From Bacteroidales bacterium (GTDB lineage Bacteria > Bacteroidota > Bacteroidia > Bacteroidales > UBA10428), in the NCBI GenBank assembly GCA_016931575.1, contig JAFGEO010000070.1:28618-92617 (forward strand): a stretch of DNA of 64,000 nucleotides. Direction: 5' to 3'. A program made the translations under genes and the position numbers. Under the pieces are notes generated by a model that saw only the letters and a list, made by a program, of their open reading frames with translations, did no database searches and had not been told where the DNA came from. This document shows positions 10,701 to 17,979 of this stretch, piece by piece. Position 1 is the stretch's first letter, and the number at the start of each line of letters is the position of its first letter.

Positions 10701-12089
10701 CATAATCGGAATAAATACGATCAGGATGATAATTACCCCAAAGGAGGCCGATTGGTAAATGCTGACGGTACCCTTGCTGACTGCTGCATTCATCTGCTTT
10801 TGAGTCAGAGTTTTCCCCGCATTGTTTTGATGGAGGTGATAGAGGATACTTTCGACAATGATCACAGCGCCGTCGATGACGATTCCAAAGTCAATGGCTC
10901 CCAGCGACATAAGGTTCGCTGAAACTCCAAAAATGTGCATCATTATGAAGCCGAACAGCAGGGAAAGCGGTATGACCGATGCAACGATAATACCGGAACG
11001 GTAATTCCCAAGTAAGAGGATCAGTATAAGGATTACGATAAGCCCCCCCTCGAAAAGGTTTTTTGTAACGGTCGAAGTGGTTTGTTTTACAAGCGATGCC
11101 CGGTCGAGATAAGGCCTGATATGGATCCCAGGGGGTAGTGAAGGTTCAATTTTTTTTATCCGGTCTTTTACTTCGGCAATTACTTTTGATGAATTGGCGC
11201 CTTTAAGCATGAGGGTAATCCCTCCCACAGTTTCGCCCTCTCCGTTTTTTGTCATGGCACCAAACCTGGGGGCATATCCTAATTGTACCCTGGCAACATC
11301 CCTGACAAGAATGGGTACCCCTGAACGATTGGCAACAACTATATTTTCAATTTGGTCTATTCCTGAAAGCAAGCCCTCGGCACGAATGTAATAGGCTGTG
11401 GCGTTCTTCTCGATGTAGCTACCCCCGCTGCTCTGGTTATTTTTGCTGACTGCATCAAAGATATCGGAACAGGTAATGTTATGGCTTTTAATGAGGGTAG
11501 GATCTACGGCGATCTCATATTGTTTAAGGTAGCCACCGAAGCTGCTGATCTCTACGATACCGGGAATTCCGGAAAGCTGTCGTTTGACGATCCAGTCCTG
11601 GATCTCACGAAGCTTCATGGCATCATAATTATCTTTATACGCTTTATCCACTTCCAGTGTGTATTGGAAAATCTCCCCGAGTCCGGTGGTTATGGGCAGC
11701 ATTTGCGGGGTTCCATACATCTCCGGGATTTCTTCCCTGGCCTGTTGCAACAGCTCTCCAACCAGCTGCCGGGCGCTGAGAATGGGAACTTTGTCTTTGA
11801 AAACAACCGTTATAACGGATAGACCATAGCGTGAAATACTACGGATTTCAATGACATCGGTAATATTTGCCATTGCTGTTTCCAAAGGATAGGTAATCAG
11901 TCTTTCCACTTCCTGCGGGGAAAGTGAAGGAGATGAGGTCACGATCTGTACCTGGTTGTTGGTAATATCAGGAACCGCATCAATGGGTAGCTGGAGCATG
12001 GCATATATGCCAAATCCGATTAGAACAAGGACCAGGAATCCAATAATGGGTTTTTGCTCAACCGAAAAATCAATAATGCGTTTGAACAT
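7752..12089 (-). CDS. CusA/CzcA heavy-metal RND pump fused to a TolC-like outer-membrane factor
   Basis: The 1445-residue protein has a full HME-RND pump at about residues 1-1040: N-terminal helix, 'PSLSPQEVERLITYPLE', 'GAIDFGIVIDGAVIIVE' (TM4 with the proton-relay Asp), two large periplasmic loops and 'SASAGAEIQRPLATVVIGGI'. After a second signal-like stretch ('LLLVPILALVPLNLQSQ', about 1045-1065) comes a TolC-type outer-membrane factor at about 1070-1445 ('ISLDEAVQLALENNLKV', long helices, 'ALPHAEILLRTAE'). Ordinary CusA is about 1040 residues, so channel and pump share one polypeptide that must span or be cut between both membranes. Such fusions are known in Bacteroidota. With the adaptor gene it encodes a complete tripartite pump. 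Confidence 0.95.
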   Translation of the reverse strand: MFKRIIDFSVEQKPIIGFLVLVLIGFGIYAMLQLPIDAVPDITNNQVQIVTSSPSLSPQEVERLITYPLETAMANITDVIEIRSISRYGLSVITVVFKDKVPILSARQLVGELLQQAREEIPEMYGTPQMLPITTGLGEIFQYTLEVDKAYKDNYDAMKLREIQDWIVKRQLSGIPGIVEISSFGGYLKQYEIAVDPTLIKSHNITCSDIFDAVSKNNQSSGGSYIEKNATAYYIRAEGLLSGIDQIENIVVANRSGVPILVRDVARVQLGYAPRFGAMTKNGEGETVGGITLMLKGANSSKVIAEVKDRIKKIEPSLPPGIHIRPYLDRASLVKQTTSTVTKNLFEGGLIVILILILLLGNYRSGIIVASVIPLSLLFGFIMMHIFGVSANLMSLGAIDFGIVIDGAVIIVESILYHLHQNNAGKTLTQKQMNAAVSKGTVSIYQSASFGVIIILIVFIPIMSLTGIEGKNFKPMAQTFSFVIFGAFLLSMTYVPMMSSLFLKKKIVNKRTLSDKFIRFLKYSYHPVLKFSLRYKKLILIVTSVVFLASLISFPFLGGEFVPVLEEGDLAMQMTLPPGSSLQQSIKMSSRAEKILIDNFPEVEQVISKIGTAEVPTDPMAVEDADIMIVLKEKKEWVSAKTRVELIGKMKKALEEITSASFEFTQPIQLRFNELMTGTKSDVAVKIYGDDLEQLSAKANEAAQIIGTIQGAADIRIEQTIGLPQLIVQYKRDAIARYGLNIEQLNDIIRTAYVGTTTGAIFENDRKFDLVIRMAEPYRNEMNLNNLSVMTPQGTVIPFSEVASVKENLGPMQISRDNTRRRINIGVNVRDRDIQSLVNEIDEKLTAQLKLNPGYYIEYGGQFENFEHARKRLMIAVPIALLLILILLFFTFNSFRYALLIFTAVPLSTVGGIAALWIRGIPFSISAGVGFIALFGVAVLNGIVLISYYREMQLEGITNVNYIVIKGACTRLRPVLITATTDILGFLPMAVSASAGAEIQRPLATVVIGGIVTSTMLTLIILPILYLMMNSKDGITFRPLRTKKKWSRSLLLVPILALVPLNLQSQDSLATPISLDEAVQLALENNLKVKNAGLRVDQAGQAVMGSWRLDPAAFTYQYGQINSTENDFYLEANQNFGSIPYHINAVKKAKTEILAQQDLQKLIVRQIKAETRSAYQYYQYALAIKNIREQEISFYTTLTRHADLKFDAGDISLLQKSLAYTQSSDASGKYYTASDQVVIAQNQLHKIMMTDEAYCPVEAEPELYQIDKLTDTSYYRGTDQLSYYNRKYEQALQDEAMIKAQYFPEINAGIFTQRIAQNTGLFGWQVGIAVPLWLPSTISEVRQAKIATEIMANEVQIQQRQIALNIDNLLYELNQHFRQVRHYQEVALPHAEILLRTAESMLSTEEIDFTTYVQSISLAFRIQEEYYTAINNYNQTALQLEIYAE

Positions 12090-12112
12090 AGCAGCAAATC
12101 AACATCTGCTAA

Positions 12113-12141
12113 CAAATTTAAAATTTTTAACCAGAATGCAA
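12113..12141 (-). promoter_or_regulatory. Predicted promoter of the Cus efflux operon
   Basis: Read on the minus strand there is TTG, 18 nt, then TAAATTTG (12120-12113), an exact match to the Bacteroidota -7 consensus TAnnTTTG. It lies 24 bp before the ATG of the RND pump gene. It was assigned by motif and position only. Confidence 0.5.
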
Positions 12142-12225
12142 GGGCAAATGTCGGTAAATACTCAGGGGCGAATTAGAAAACTTAGCTAATCAATTGGGTA
12201 TAAATCATCGAAAATTGAGTATTAT

Positions 12226-12239
12226 CTTGCATATGCAAG
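12226..12239. promoter_or_regulatory. Perfect 14-bp palindrome between divergent genes
   Basis: CTTGCATATGCAAG is a perfect palindrome in the 192-bp intergenic region between the divergently transcribed RND pump and the small gene at 12282. It could be an operator for a dimeric regulator. No regulator gene is adjacent. Confidence 0.35.
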
Positions 12240-12281
12240 TAAACATTCAATCCGTAATTTTGGTTAATAGATAACTGAACG

Positions 12282-12614
12282 ATGATCAACGATTTTCAGG
12301 TGAGAGCCTTTCCAAACAGGAACGAGATGCACATCAGTCTTGATGGCTATTTCATGAAATCGGAGCTTGAACTGGCCCTGCAGCTTGTAAGAAGTGAAAG
12401 TAAAAAGCTGGGTCCGGATTTCAGGGTTTTCCTGAACATTGTGAACCTGAAAAGTGAAGAAAACGGTTTCCGGGTCAATTACCGGAAACTCGAGCGTTTT
12501 TTTCGCCTATTGGGTAGCGGGGATATCAGTTTGACGGGAGACAGAATGACATCGGCAGCGGTTCAGGCAAATACTGTCGGTTTTTACGCATATGAAAATG
12601 CGTGGTTTTTGTAA
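12282..12614 (+). CDS. Small hypothetical protein, possibly STAS-like
   Basis: The 110-residue cytoplasmic protein begins 'NDFQVRAFPNRNEMHISLDG' and continues 'SELELALQLVRSESKKLGPDF' and 'FLNIVNLKSEENGFRVNY'. The alternation of short strands and helices resembles a STAS or SpoIIAA-like fold of about 100 residues, but the family is not recognised with certainty and no phosphorylatable Ser is clearly conserved. There is no signal peptide. The gene is monocistronic: a terminator-like hairpin follows at 12764. It is divergent from the Cus operon and shares its upstream region with the 14-bp palindrome. Confidence 0.6.
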   Translation: MINDFQVRAFPNRNEMHISLDGYFMKSELELALQLVRSESKKLGPDFRVFLNIVNLKSEENGFRVNYRKLERFFRLLGSGDISLTGDRMTSAAVQANTVGFYAYENAWFL

Positions 12615-12657
12615 TAAATTGGGTAATAGCCCCGATACCTTCAGCAAACGACAGCCG

Positions 12658-12675
12658 TATATTTGTATACAAATA
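12658..12675 (+). promoter_or_regulatory. Palindrome overlapping a TAnnTTTG box (12658-12665)
   Basis: TATATTTG matches the -7 consensus and runs into the perfect 16-bp palindrome TATTTGTATACAAATA (12660-12675). No clear TTG lies 18-20 nt upstream. With the terminator at 12764-12800 it could define a short transcript of about 125 nt. The rest of the 12615-13068 gap contains no convincing gene; a TAGATTTG at 13004-13011 may serve the response regulator. Confidence 0.35.
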
Positions 12676-12763
12676 CTGACGGGAAGATTTTAAGATATAT
12701 TGGTCATATAGGTTGTTTCATGGTTAATATTTGATGTAGGGTTTGGTTGGATTTAGGTAGACG

Positions 12764-12800
12764 GCAGGGTAGCATTTATGTTGCCCTGCTTCTTTTTTTG
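12764..12800 (+). terminator. Rho-independent terminator
   Basis: GCAGGG...CCCTGC forms the base of an 11-bp stem (with two G-U pairs, loop TTTA), followed by TTCTTTTTTTG. It ends either the gene at 12282-12614, with a 150-nt tail, or a small RNA started near 12670. Confidence 0.65.
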
Positions 12801-13068
12801 TACAAAGTCAGGTTGGGGAGTCAGGTTGCCGGGAGCTTTAATTAATAATGAAAAATTAAGCATTAATAGGTCTTCAATTCTTCATGAATACTTATTGTTA
12901 AGTATTAGTACTCACGCCATTGGCGGTTATTACTCATATCTTTATGCGTATGGTATTCAGTTTTTTGCGTATTTTCTCCCTTTACTTTTTTTATGCGGTT
13001 ACGTAGATTTGTAAATACGGGATATTTGATAAGGGAGGAAAGATAAATGAATAACATACCTGACTGAA

Positions 13069-13449
13069 ATGAGAAAAAACAGGGTATTGATCGCAGATGA
13101 TAATCCGCACTTCGCAAAGGCATTGAAGTTTATGTTGCTGGATTCTTTTCATGATCGTATTGAAGAGATCATTATCGTAAAAGATGGTGAAGATTGTCTG
13201 AAAGAGTTAAACCGTAAGATTTACGACCTTGTTTTCATGGACATCAATATGCCAAAGATCAACGGTATAGAAGCTACCCGCCAGGCCAGCAATCTATACA
13301 GGAACCTGGTTATCGTGGCCGTTTCTTTCCATTCTGAAATGAAATATGTCGTACAAATGATAGAAGCAGGTGCCAGAAGTTATATCATTAAGGACGAGAT
13401 CTGTCCCGACTCACTGGGGAAAGCACTGGCCATTGAGTATTCTTATTAA
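13069..13449 (+). CDS. Single-domain (CheY-like) response regulator
   Basis: The 126 residues hold one receiver domain only. The acidic pair is Asp10-Asp11 in 'LIADDNPHF', the phospho-acceptor is Asp58 in 'DLVFMDINMP', the switch Ser is Ser86 in 'VAVSFHSE', and the conserved Lys is Lys108 in 'SYIIKDE'. No output domain follows, so it would act as a phosphorelay or protein-binding module, or pair with a separate effector. No histidine kinase is adjacent. The preceding 450 bp contain no gene. The ATG at 13069 directly precedes the receiver fold. Confidence 0.85.
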   Translation: MRKNRVLIADDNPHFAKALKFMLLDSFHDRIEEIIIVKDGEDCLKELNRKIYDLVFMDINMPKINGIEATRQASNLYRNLVIVAVSFHSEMKYVVQMIEAGARSYIIKDEICPDSLGKALAIEYSY

Positions 13450-13479
13450 TGTAGTTAAGTCTTATTTAGGATATTAGTA

Positions 13480-13506
13480 TATAGACGTCCATATTGGGCG
13501 TCTATA
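13480..13506. other. Hairpin-forming inverted repeat
   Basis: TATAGACGTCC and GGGCGTCTATA pair over 11 bp (one G-T wobble) around the loop ATATT. There is no T-tract, so it is not a canonical terminator. It lies 30 bp after the response-regulator stop codon and may protect or end that transcript. Confidence 0.4.
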
Positions 13507-13698
13507 CTTATATACAGAAAACGCCTTCATAGCATTACCGATGATATCAATCATTAATCAAAGGTGATGATGTTCATTTATTAAATGAAGCTTTTCAGTG
13601 GGCGTACCCGTATATTTACTAAAGTTTCGGGTTTCGGTAATCAATAAGTTAGTTTACAAGAAAGGATAGAAGTGTAGGAATTGTTGGGATCAAGTTAC

Positions 13699-13742
13699 TA
13701 ACTTTGTCAGCCCCGGTGTTTCGCCGGGGCTGATTATTTTTT
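13699..13742 (+). terminator. GC-rich hairpin with T-tract directly before ispG, after a TAACTTTG box
   Basis: CAGCCCCGG (13708-13716) pairs with CCGGGGCTG (13724-13732) and is followed by ATTATTTTTT, ending six bases before the ispG ATG. A TAACTTTG promoter-type box (13699-13706) precedes it. It is either the terminator of the upstream region or an attenuator at the very start of the ispG leader. Confidence 0.7.
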
Positions 13743-13748
13743 CTAGCC

Positions 13749-15629
13749 ATGAGTCCGGATTATTGTAAAGATTTTCTTCGTTATGCCCGGCGAAAGACGG
13801 GTCCGGTCAGGATCGGGAATACCCTGATGGGTGGGGACCAACCCATCCGTATTCAGTCCATGACCAATACGCTTACCAGTGATATACAAGCTACAGCGGA
13901 TCAGATTGAACGAATTTTTAAGGCCGGGGCCGATTTTGTTCGCATAACAGTTCCGGCACAAAAGGATATAGACTGTCTTCCACAAATTAAAGCTGAGCTG
14001 CAAGAGAGAAATTGCCAGGTCCCTATCATTACAGACATTCATTTCAATCCCAAACTGGCCTATCTTTCCGCTGCAATTGTAGAAAAAGTCAGGATCAATC
14101 CCGGCAACTTCGTTGATACAAAGCGCTTCAAATCCTATACCTACACCGATGAAGAATACCGGGCTGAACTTCTTCGTCTTCGCGAGCAATTCCTGGAACT
14201 AATTACTATTTGCAGGGAGCATGAAACAGCTTTGAGAATTGGAACCAACCATGGTTCACTGTCTGACAGGATTATGAGCCGCTATGGAGATACTCCCGAA
14301 GGAATGGCTGAATCGGCCATGGAGTTTCTGCGGGTATGCAAGCAGGAAAAGTTCAGCCATGTGGTGGTCTCGATGAAGGCTTCCAATACAAGGGTAATGG
14401 TATATGCTACCCGCATCCTGCTTATTAAAATGATGGACGAGGGCATGGAGTTCCCCTTGCACCTGGGAGTAACTGAAGCCGGAGAAGGGGAAGATGGGAG
14501 GATTCGTTCTGCCGTAGGGATCGGCACGCTGCTGGCTGATGGCATTGGAGAGACCATACGCGTTTCCCTGACGGAAGATCCGGAAGCTGAAATTCCGGTT
14601 TGTCAGAAGATTGTTACGTATATTTCCGGAAGAGAGGGGCATGAAGATATTCAGGGATTTGGGGAGATACCTATCAATCCCTTTTCCTATAAAAGAAGGC
14701 ATTCTGTCCCGACTGCCTTGTGTGGCGGAGATCAGGTTCCGGTTGTTGTAGCAGGTTTGAAGAATTCCTCGGAACTTCCGGAAGCAGGGTGGAAACAGCG
14801 CTCCTCAGGCGTTTGGGAGGGGGGAGACCTTTCTCCGGATATGGTTTTTCTTGCTGAACCGGGTGAACCGGGAGGCAGGAACATCCTTATACCAGCTGCT
14901 ACAGCGAACCAACAGATCAGCTGCCTGAGCTGGGATGAGTTCCTGAAAGCAAGGGGGGAAAATGATGAGCTTAGCGCTGTCCGGCTTGCTGCAAAAGACC
15001 TGCTGAAAGAGCAGCTTGAAATTCTGAAAAATTCAGAAAACGTCCTGCTGATCCTTGAATCGCAAAATACAAATCGTTTTGCAGATCTGCGGTCAGCATT
15101 TTTCCGGCTGATGAATGCCGGTTGTAATATTCCGGTTATTATCAGGGCAGCTTACTTCGAAGAAGATAAAGAATTGTTCCAGCTGAAGGCTTCAATCGAT
15201 CTTGGCGGGTTGTTTATCGATGGCCTGGGGGATGGTTTATGGCTGGAGAATACCAACGCCGGCTTCCATATCAAGGATGTTATTGAAACGGCATTCGGAA
15301 TACTGCAGGCCAGCCGGGTACGAGTTTCAAAGACTGAATACATCTCCTGTCCTTCCTGCGGAAGAACCCTGTTCGATTTACAGGCTACCACCCGGAAGAT
15401 CCGCGAGCGCACTTCTCACCTGAAAGGATTGAAAATCGGCATTATGGGGTGCATTGTGAACGGGCCCGGTGAAATGGCTGATGCAAATTACGGGTATGTA
15501 GGAGCAGGAAAAGGGAAGGTGACACTCTATAAAGAAAAGGAAGTAGTCGGGAAGAATATTCCGGAAGATGAAGCGGTGGACAAGCTCATCGAATTGATAA
15601 AGGAAAACGGAGACTGGGTAGATCCGTAG
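13749..15629 (+). CDS. ispG: 4-hydroxy-3-methylbut-2-en-1-yl diphosphate synthase, long form
   Basis: IspG (GcpE) converts MEcPP to HMBPP, the next-to-last step of the MEP isoprenoid pathway, using a 4Fe-4S cluster. The 626-residue protein has the TIM-barrel domain at about residues 1-285 ('PIRIQSMTNTLTSD', 'GADFVRITVPAQ', 'LHLGVTEAGEGEDGRIRS'), an inserted domain at about 290-520, and the reductase-like C-terminal domain. The cluster ligands are Cys534 and Cys537 ('CPSCGR') and Cys568 in 'GCIVNGPGEMAD'. The insert makes this the three-domain form typical of Bacteroidota, chlamydiae and plastids, compared with about 370 residues in E. coli. The gene is monocistronic. Confidence 0.96.
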   Translation: MSPDYCKDFLRYARRKTGPVRIGNTLMGGDQPIRIQSMTNTLTSDIQATADQIERIFKAGADFVRITVPAQKDIDCLPQIKAELQERNCQVPIITDIHFNPKLAYLSAAIVEKVRINPGNFVDTKRFKSYTYTDEEYRAELLRLREQFLELITICREHETALRIGTNHGSLSDRIMSRYGDTPEGMAESAMEFLRVCKQEKFSHVVVSMKASNTRVMVYATRILLIKMMDEGMEFPLHLGVTEAGEGEDGRIRSAVGIGTLLADGIGETIRVSLTEDPEAEIPVCQKIVTYISGREGHEDIQGFGEIPINPFSYKRRHSVPTALCGGDQVPVVVAGLKNSSELPEAGWKQRSSGVWEGGDLSPDMVFLAEPGEPGGRNILIPAATANQQISCLSWDEFLKARGENDELSAVRLAAKDLLKEQLEILKNSENVLLILESQNTNRFADLRSAFFRLMNAGCNIPVIIRAAYFEEDKELFQLKASIDLGGLFIDGLGDGLWLENTNAGFHIKDVIETAFGILQASRVRVSKTEYISCPSCGRTLFDLQATTRKIRERTSHLKGLKIGIMGCIVNGPGEMADANYGYVGAGKGKVTLYKEKEVVGKNIPEDEAVDKLIELIKENGDWVDP

Positions 15630-15649
15630 CCCCCGTTGTCCCGATATTT

Positions 15650-16126
15650 TTACTTGAAGATGATCGACTGAATATTACGGGTTTCGATCGTCTTCTCAGC
15701 TGGTTGGTTGGTCAGGGGATTTAGGATCTGAACCACGATCTGGTTATACAAATCACCCGTTCCATAGCAAGACATTACGATTTCGGCATCGGTAAGGGTA
15801 ACCACCACTCCGTTTCGCTTGGTGATCTTCACAACCCCTTTTTCATTCCCTATGGATGCTACGGGAGCATCTTCATACCCTTCAGGAACAATTTTTTCAA
15901 TGTCGCGGTATTCTTTGATCTCCGTCGGGCTGTCCATGAACTTGCCCCGCACAATGATGTAGTTGCTGCTCATGGTTTTAGCACCGCATTTCAGTTGCCC
16001 GAAATGTATGGCATCCAGGGTTTCGCCGCTCTTCATATTGATCACGCAGGCTTGCTTGTCGTTTTGTGAAAAACTGACTGTTGCCCAGGCCAGTATAAGA
16101 CTTGTCAGTAGGATTTTTATTTTCAT
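15650..16126 (-). CDS. Exported hypothetical protein
   Basis: The 158-residue protein starts with a clear signal peptide ('KIKILLTSLILAWATVSFSQ'). The mature part begins 'CVINMKSGETLDAIHFGQLKC' and has two or three spaced Cys residues and beta-rich composition, ending 'TIETRNIQSIIFK'. I do not recognise the family. It is likely periplasmic. The ATG at 16126 is preferred over an in-frame start at 16153, because it places the signal peptide at the N-terminus. It converges with ispG, 20 bp away. Confidence 0.6.
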   Translation of the reverse strand: MKIKILLTSLILAWATVSFSQNDKQACVINMKSGETLDAIHFGQLKCGAKTMSSNYIIVRGKFMDSPTEIKEYRDIEKIVPEGYEDAPVASIGNEKGVVKITKRNGVVVTLTDAEIVMSCYGTGDLYNQIVVQILNPLTNQPAEKTIETRNIQSIIFK

Positions 16127-16250
16127 TGCAGATAGTTTTACTTCAAAAGCCAAGTTACGTAATTTTATTTATTGTCAACAATTCCCGGATTCAGGTTTAT
16201 TTTCAGGGCGTTACTGATTCAGGATCTAAAATCTTATTTCAGGGCTCTGC

Positions 16251-16901
16251 CTATAACCAGTCTGCAAAAATGCTTTCAACCGGATGGGCTTCAGTCATCC
16301 ACAGTACATGGATACCTAAAGAACGTGCGGTTTCGAGATTTGTTTTGGTATCATCCAGAAACAGGATATTTTCAGCAGGAATGGCAATTTCATCCAGTAC
16401 TTTCCTGAAAATCTCTTTCCCAGGTTTTCGCATTCCCAACTCATGAGAATAGAAAGTTTGTCTGAAGAGGGAGGAAAAGTCCTGGCCGAACTCCTGAAGT
16501 AAAAGCTGACTATAATATAAGGTATGTACGGCGTTGGTATTACTTAAAAGGTAAAGTTTGAAATGGGCACTTAGTTTCCGGAGCAGTTGAATACGCACAG
16601 GAGGAGTGTTAAGTAACAGAGAGCAATAGGCTTGTTCCAGTCTGCTGGTTTCCAGCTCACCCGGGAAGTCTTTTTTTAAGAGTTCCCAGGCCTGATCAGG
16701 AGTTATTTCCCCGATCTCAAGCTTTACCAGCAGATCGTTCTTAAGGTCCGGTTCAAAATAGTCTTCGATCCGGGGATGACCCAATTTTCGGAATTCGTTC
16801 ATAGCTTTTGCAGGAGAGATGGGAGTGATAACCCCGCCCCAGTCAAAGATCAGTGTGTTTACCCTGTTAATATCCGTTTTTTCGGGGTGTGATATTTTCA
16901 T
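16251..16901 (-). CDS. HAD superfamily (subfamily IA) hydrolase
   Basis: The 216-residue cytoplasmic protein has the HAD motifs in order: motif I 'LIFDWGGVI' (nucleophile Asp20), motif II 'LYLLSNTNAVH', motif III Lys in 'GMRKPGKEIF', and motif IV 'ILFLDDTKTNLETARSLG'. The helical cap lies between motif I and II. The 'DxGGV' form of motif I, with Gly at the usual second Asp, matches the YihX-type phosphatase branch, whose members act on sugar phosphates such as glucose-1-phosphate. The actual substrate cannot be told from sequence. It is divergent from the MTAP-like gene. Confidence 0.85.
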   Translation of the reverse strand: MKISHPEKTDINRVNTLIFDWGGVITPISPAKAMNEFRKLGHPRIEDYFEPDLKNDLLVKLEIGEITPDQAWELLKKDFPGELETSRLEQAYCSLLLNTPPVRIQLLRKLSAHFKLYLLSNTNAVHTLYYSQLLLQEFGQDFSSLFRQTFYSHELGMRKPGKEIFRKVLDEIAIPAENILFLDDTKTNLETARSLGIHVLWMTEAHPVESIFADWL

Positions 16902-16981
16902 TACTTTAGCGAAAAGCTTGACAGGGTAAAGATATTTCAGCAGAACCTAAGCTGCAAGGTATCGTCAAGGTTTATTCACGG

Positions 16982-17746
16982 ATGCAAAGCAATCTCAACA
17001 TGATAAAAATTGGAATCTTACCGGGAGTAGAAATAGAGTTGAACGAGTATATGGAATCTGCGATGGAGCAGCTGGTTACCACTCCTTATGGTGATCCGAG
17101 TTCTAAAGTTATCACCGGCAGGCTTTCAGGGAAGGAAGTTGTCATTATTAAGCGTCATGGTGACAAAGACGAAATACCTTCTTTTCAGGTGAATAATAAA
17201 GCTAACCTGTTTGCCCTGCACAAGCTGGGATGCACTCACATTCTGGCAAGCTCCGTTTGTGGCAGTCTTCAGGAGGAGATTATGGTGGAGGAACTGGTGG
17301 TTTTTGACCAGTTTATTGATCTGACTACACACCGGGAACTGAGCTATTCCGATAAGCTGGATCATAAAAAGCTGAACCATTCCGCTTTCCACAAGCCCTT
17401 TTCGGATGAGGTTCGTGATGCCCTGATAGAAGCCGCCGTGATCAAAGGATATACCATTCATACCAAGGGCACGGTGCTTGCCGTTGACGGTCCGCGGCAA
17501 TCCACACGGGCCGAATCGAACCTGTTCCGCAGATGGAAGGCAGATGTGGTGAATACCACGACGGCACCGGAGGCTATTTTGGCACATGAGATCGGTATTC
17601 AGTATGGGGCTATTTCCCTTTGTACTTACTACGATACCTGGAGGACTGATATAAAGCCTGCCAGCAGGGACGAGAAGATGGAGGTAATCCGGAATTGCCG
17701 GGGAATGATAACAGATTTGTTACTACTGGCCATTGACAAGATCTAA
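16982..17746 (+). CDS. Methylthioadenosine phosphorylase-like protein with altered active site
   Basis: The 254-residue protein aligns by eye with MTAP/PNP family II over its full length: 'VVIIKRHG', 'ANLFALHKLGCTHILAS', 'VCGSLQEEI', 'VVFDQFIDLTTHRE', 'VDGPRQSTRAE' and 'ADVVNTTTAPEAILAHEIGIQYGAISL'. Several ligand-binding residues differ from human MTAP. The N-terminal phosphate loop GGTG is replaced by 'LPGVE', the second His of 'RHGxxH' is Asp, the Met of 'NMTTVPE' is Thr192, and the purine-binding Asp of 'TDYD' is Tyr216. It may therefore have another nucleoside specificity or reduced phosphorolysis. MTAP normally cleaves 5'-methylthioadenosine in methionine salvage. Confidence 0.75.
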   Translation: MQSNLNMIKIGILPGVEIELNEYMESAMEQLVTTPYGDPSSKVITGRLSGKEVVIIKRHGDKDEIPSFQVNNKANLFALHKLGCTHILASSVCGSLQEEIMVEELVVFDQFIDLTTHRELSYSDKLDHKKLNHSAFHKPFSDEVRDALIEAAVIKGYTIHTKGTVLAVDGPRQSTRAESNLFRRWKADVVNTTTAPEAILAHEIGIQYGAISLCTYYDTWRTDIKPASRDEKMEVIRNCRGMITDLLLLAIDKI

Positions 17747-17781
17747 GAACTCCCCGGCACACAAGTCCATTTTAAAAAAAA

Positions 17782-17812
17782 TTGCATAAGTCTCTGTAAT
17801 TAGCTAATATTG
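17782..17812 (+). promoter_or_regulatory. Predicted tRNA promoter
   Basis: TTG at 17782-17784, a 20-nt spacer, and TAATATTG at 17805-17812 (one change from TAnnTTTG) lie 35 bp before the tRNA 5' end. Spacing and position fit a Bacteroidota promoter. Confidence 0.45.
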
Positions 17813-17847
17813 CAAACCTTTTTTCATTATTTATTCTTAATTATTTT

Positions 17848-17921
17848 GGTCCCATAGCTCAGCTGGTTAGAGCACCTGACTCATAATCAGGGGGTCCTTG
17901 GTTCGAGCCCAAGTGGGACCA
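17848..17921 (+). tRNA. tRNA with CAU anticodon (Met, or Ile2 if lysidine-modified)
   Basis: The 74-nt sequence folds as a cloverleaf. The acceptor arm is GGTCCCA/TGGGACC, the D arm contains AGCTCAGCTGG, the anticodon loop CTCATAA carries CAT, and the T arm contains GGTTCGAGCCC. The CCA end is not encoded. Elongator Met and Ile2 (where TilS modifies the CAU wobble base) share this loop, so the charging amino acid is not decided here. It is followed at once by a terminator and then by a small mobile-type region. Confidence 0.93.
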
Positions 17922-17937
17922 CAGAAACAGAGTGAGA

Positions 17938-17966
17938 GCGAGTCTTGAGAGTGAGACTCGCTTTTT
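17938..17966 (+). terminator. Rho-independent terminator after the tRNA
   Basis: GCGAGTCT and AGACTCGC form a perfect 8-bp stem with an 8-nt loop, followed by TTTTT. It ends the tRNA transcript 16 nt downstream of the mature 3' end. Confidence 0.85.
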
Positions 17967-17979
17967 CATTTTGAGCTGG

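Noticed and set aside
12778..13014. Short frame with hydrophobic C-terminus before the response regulator
   Set aside because: Its start overlaps the terminator at 12764-12800 and codon use is poor; it is probably non-coding AT-rich DNA.
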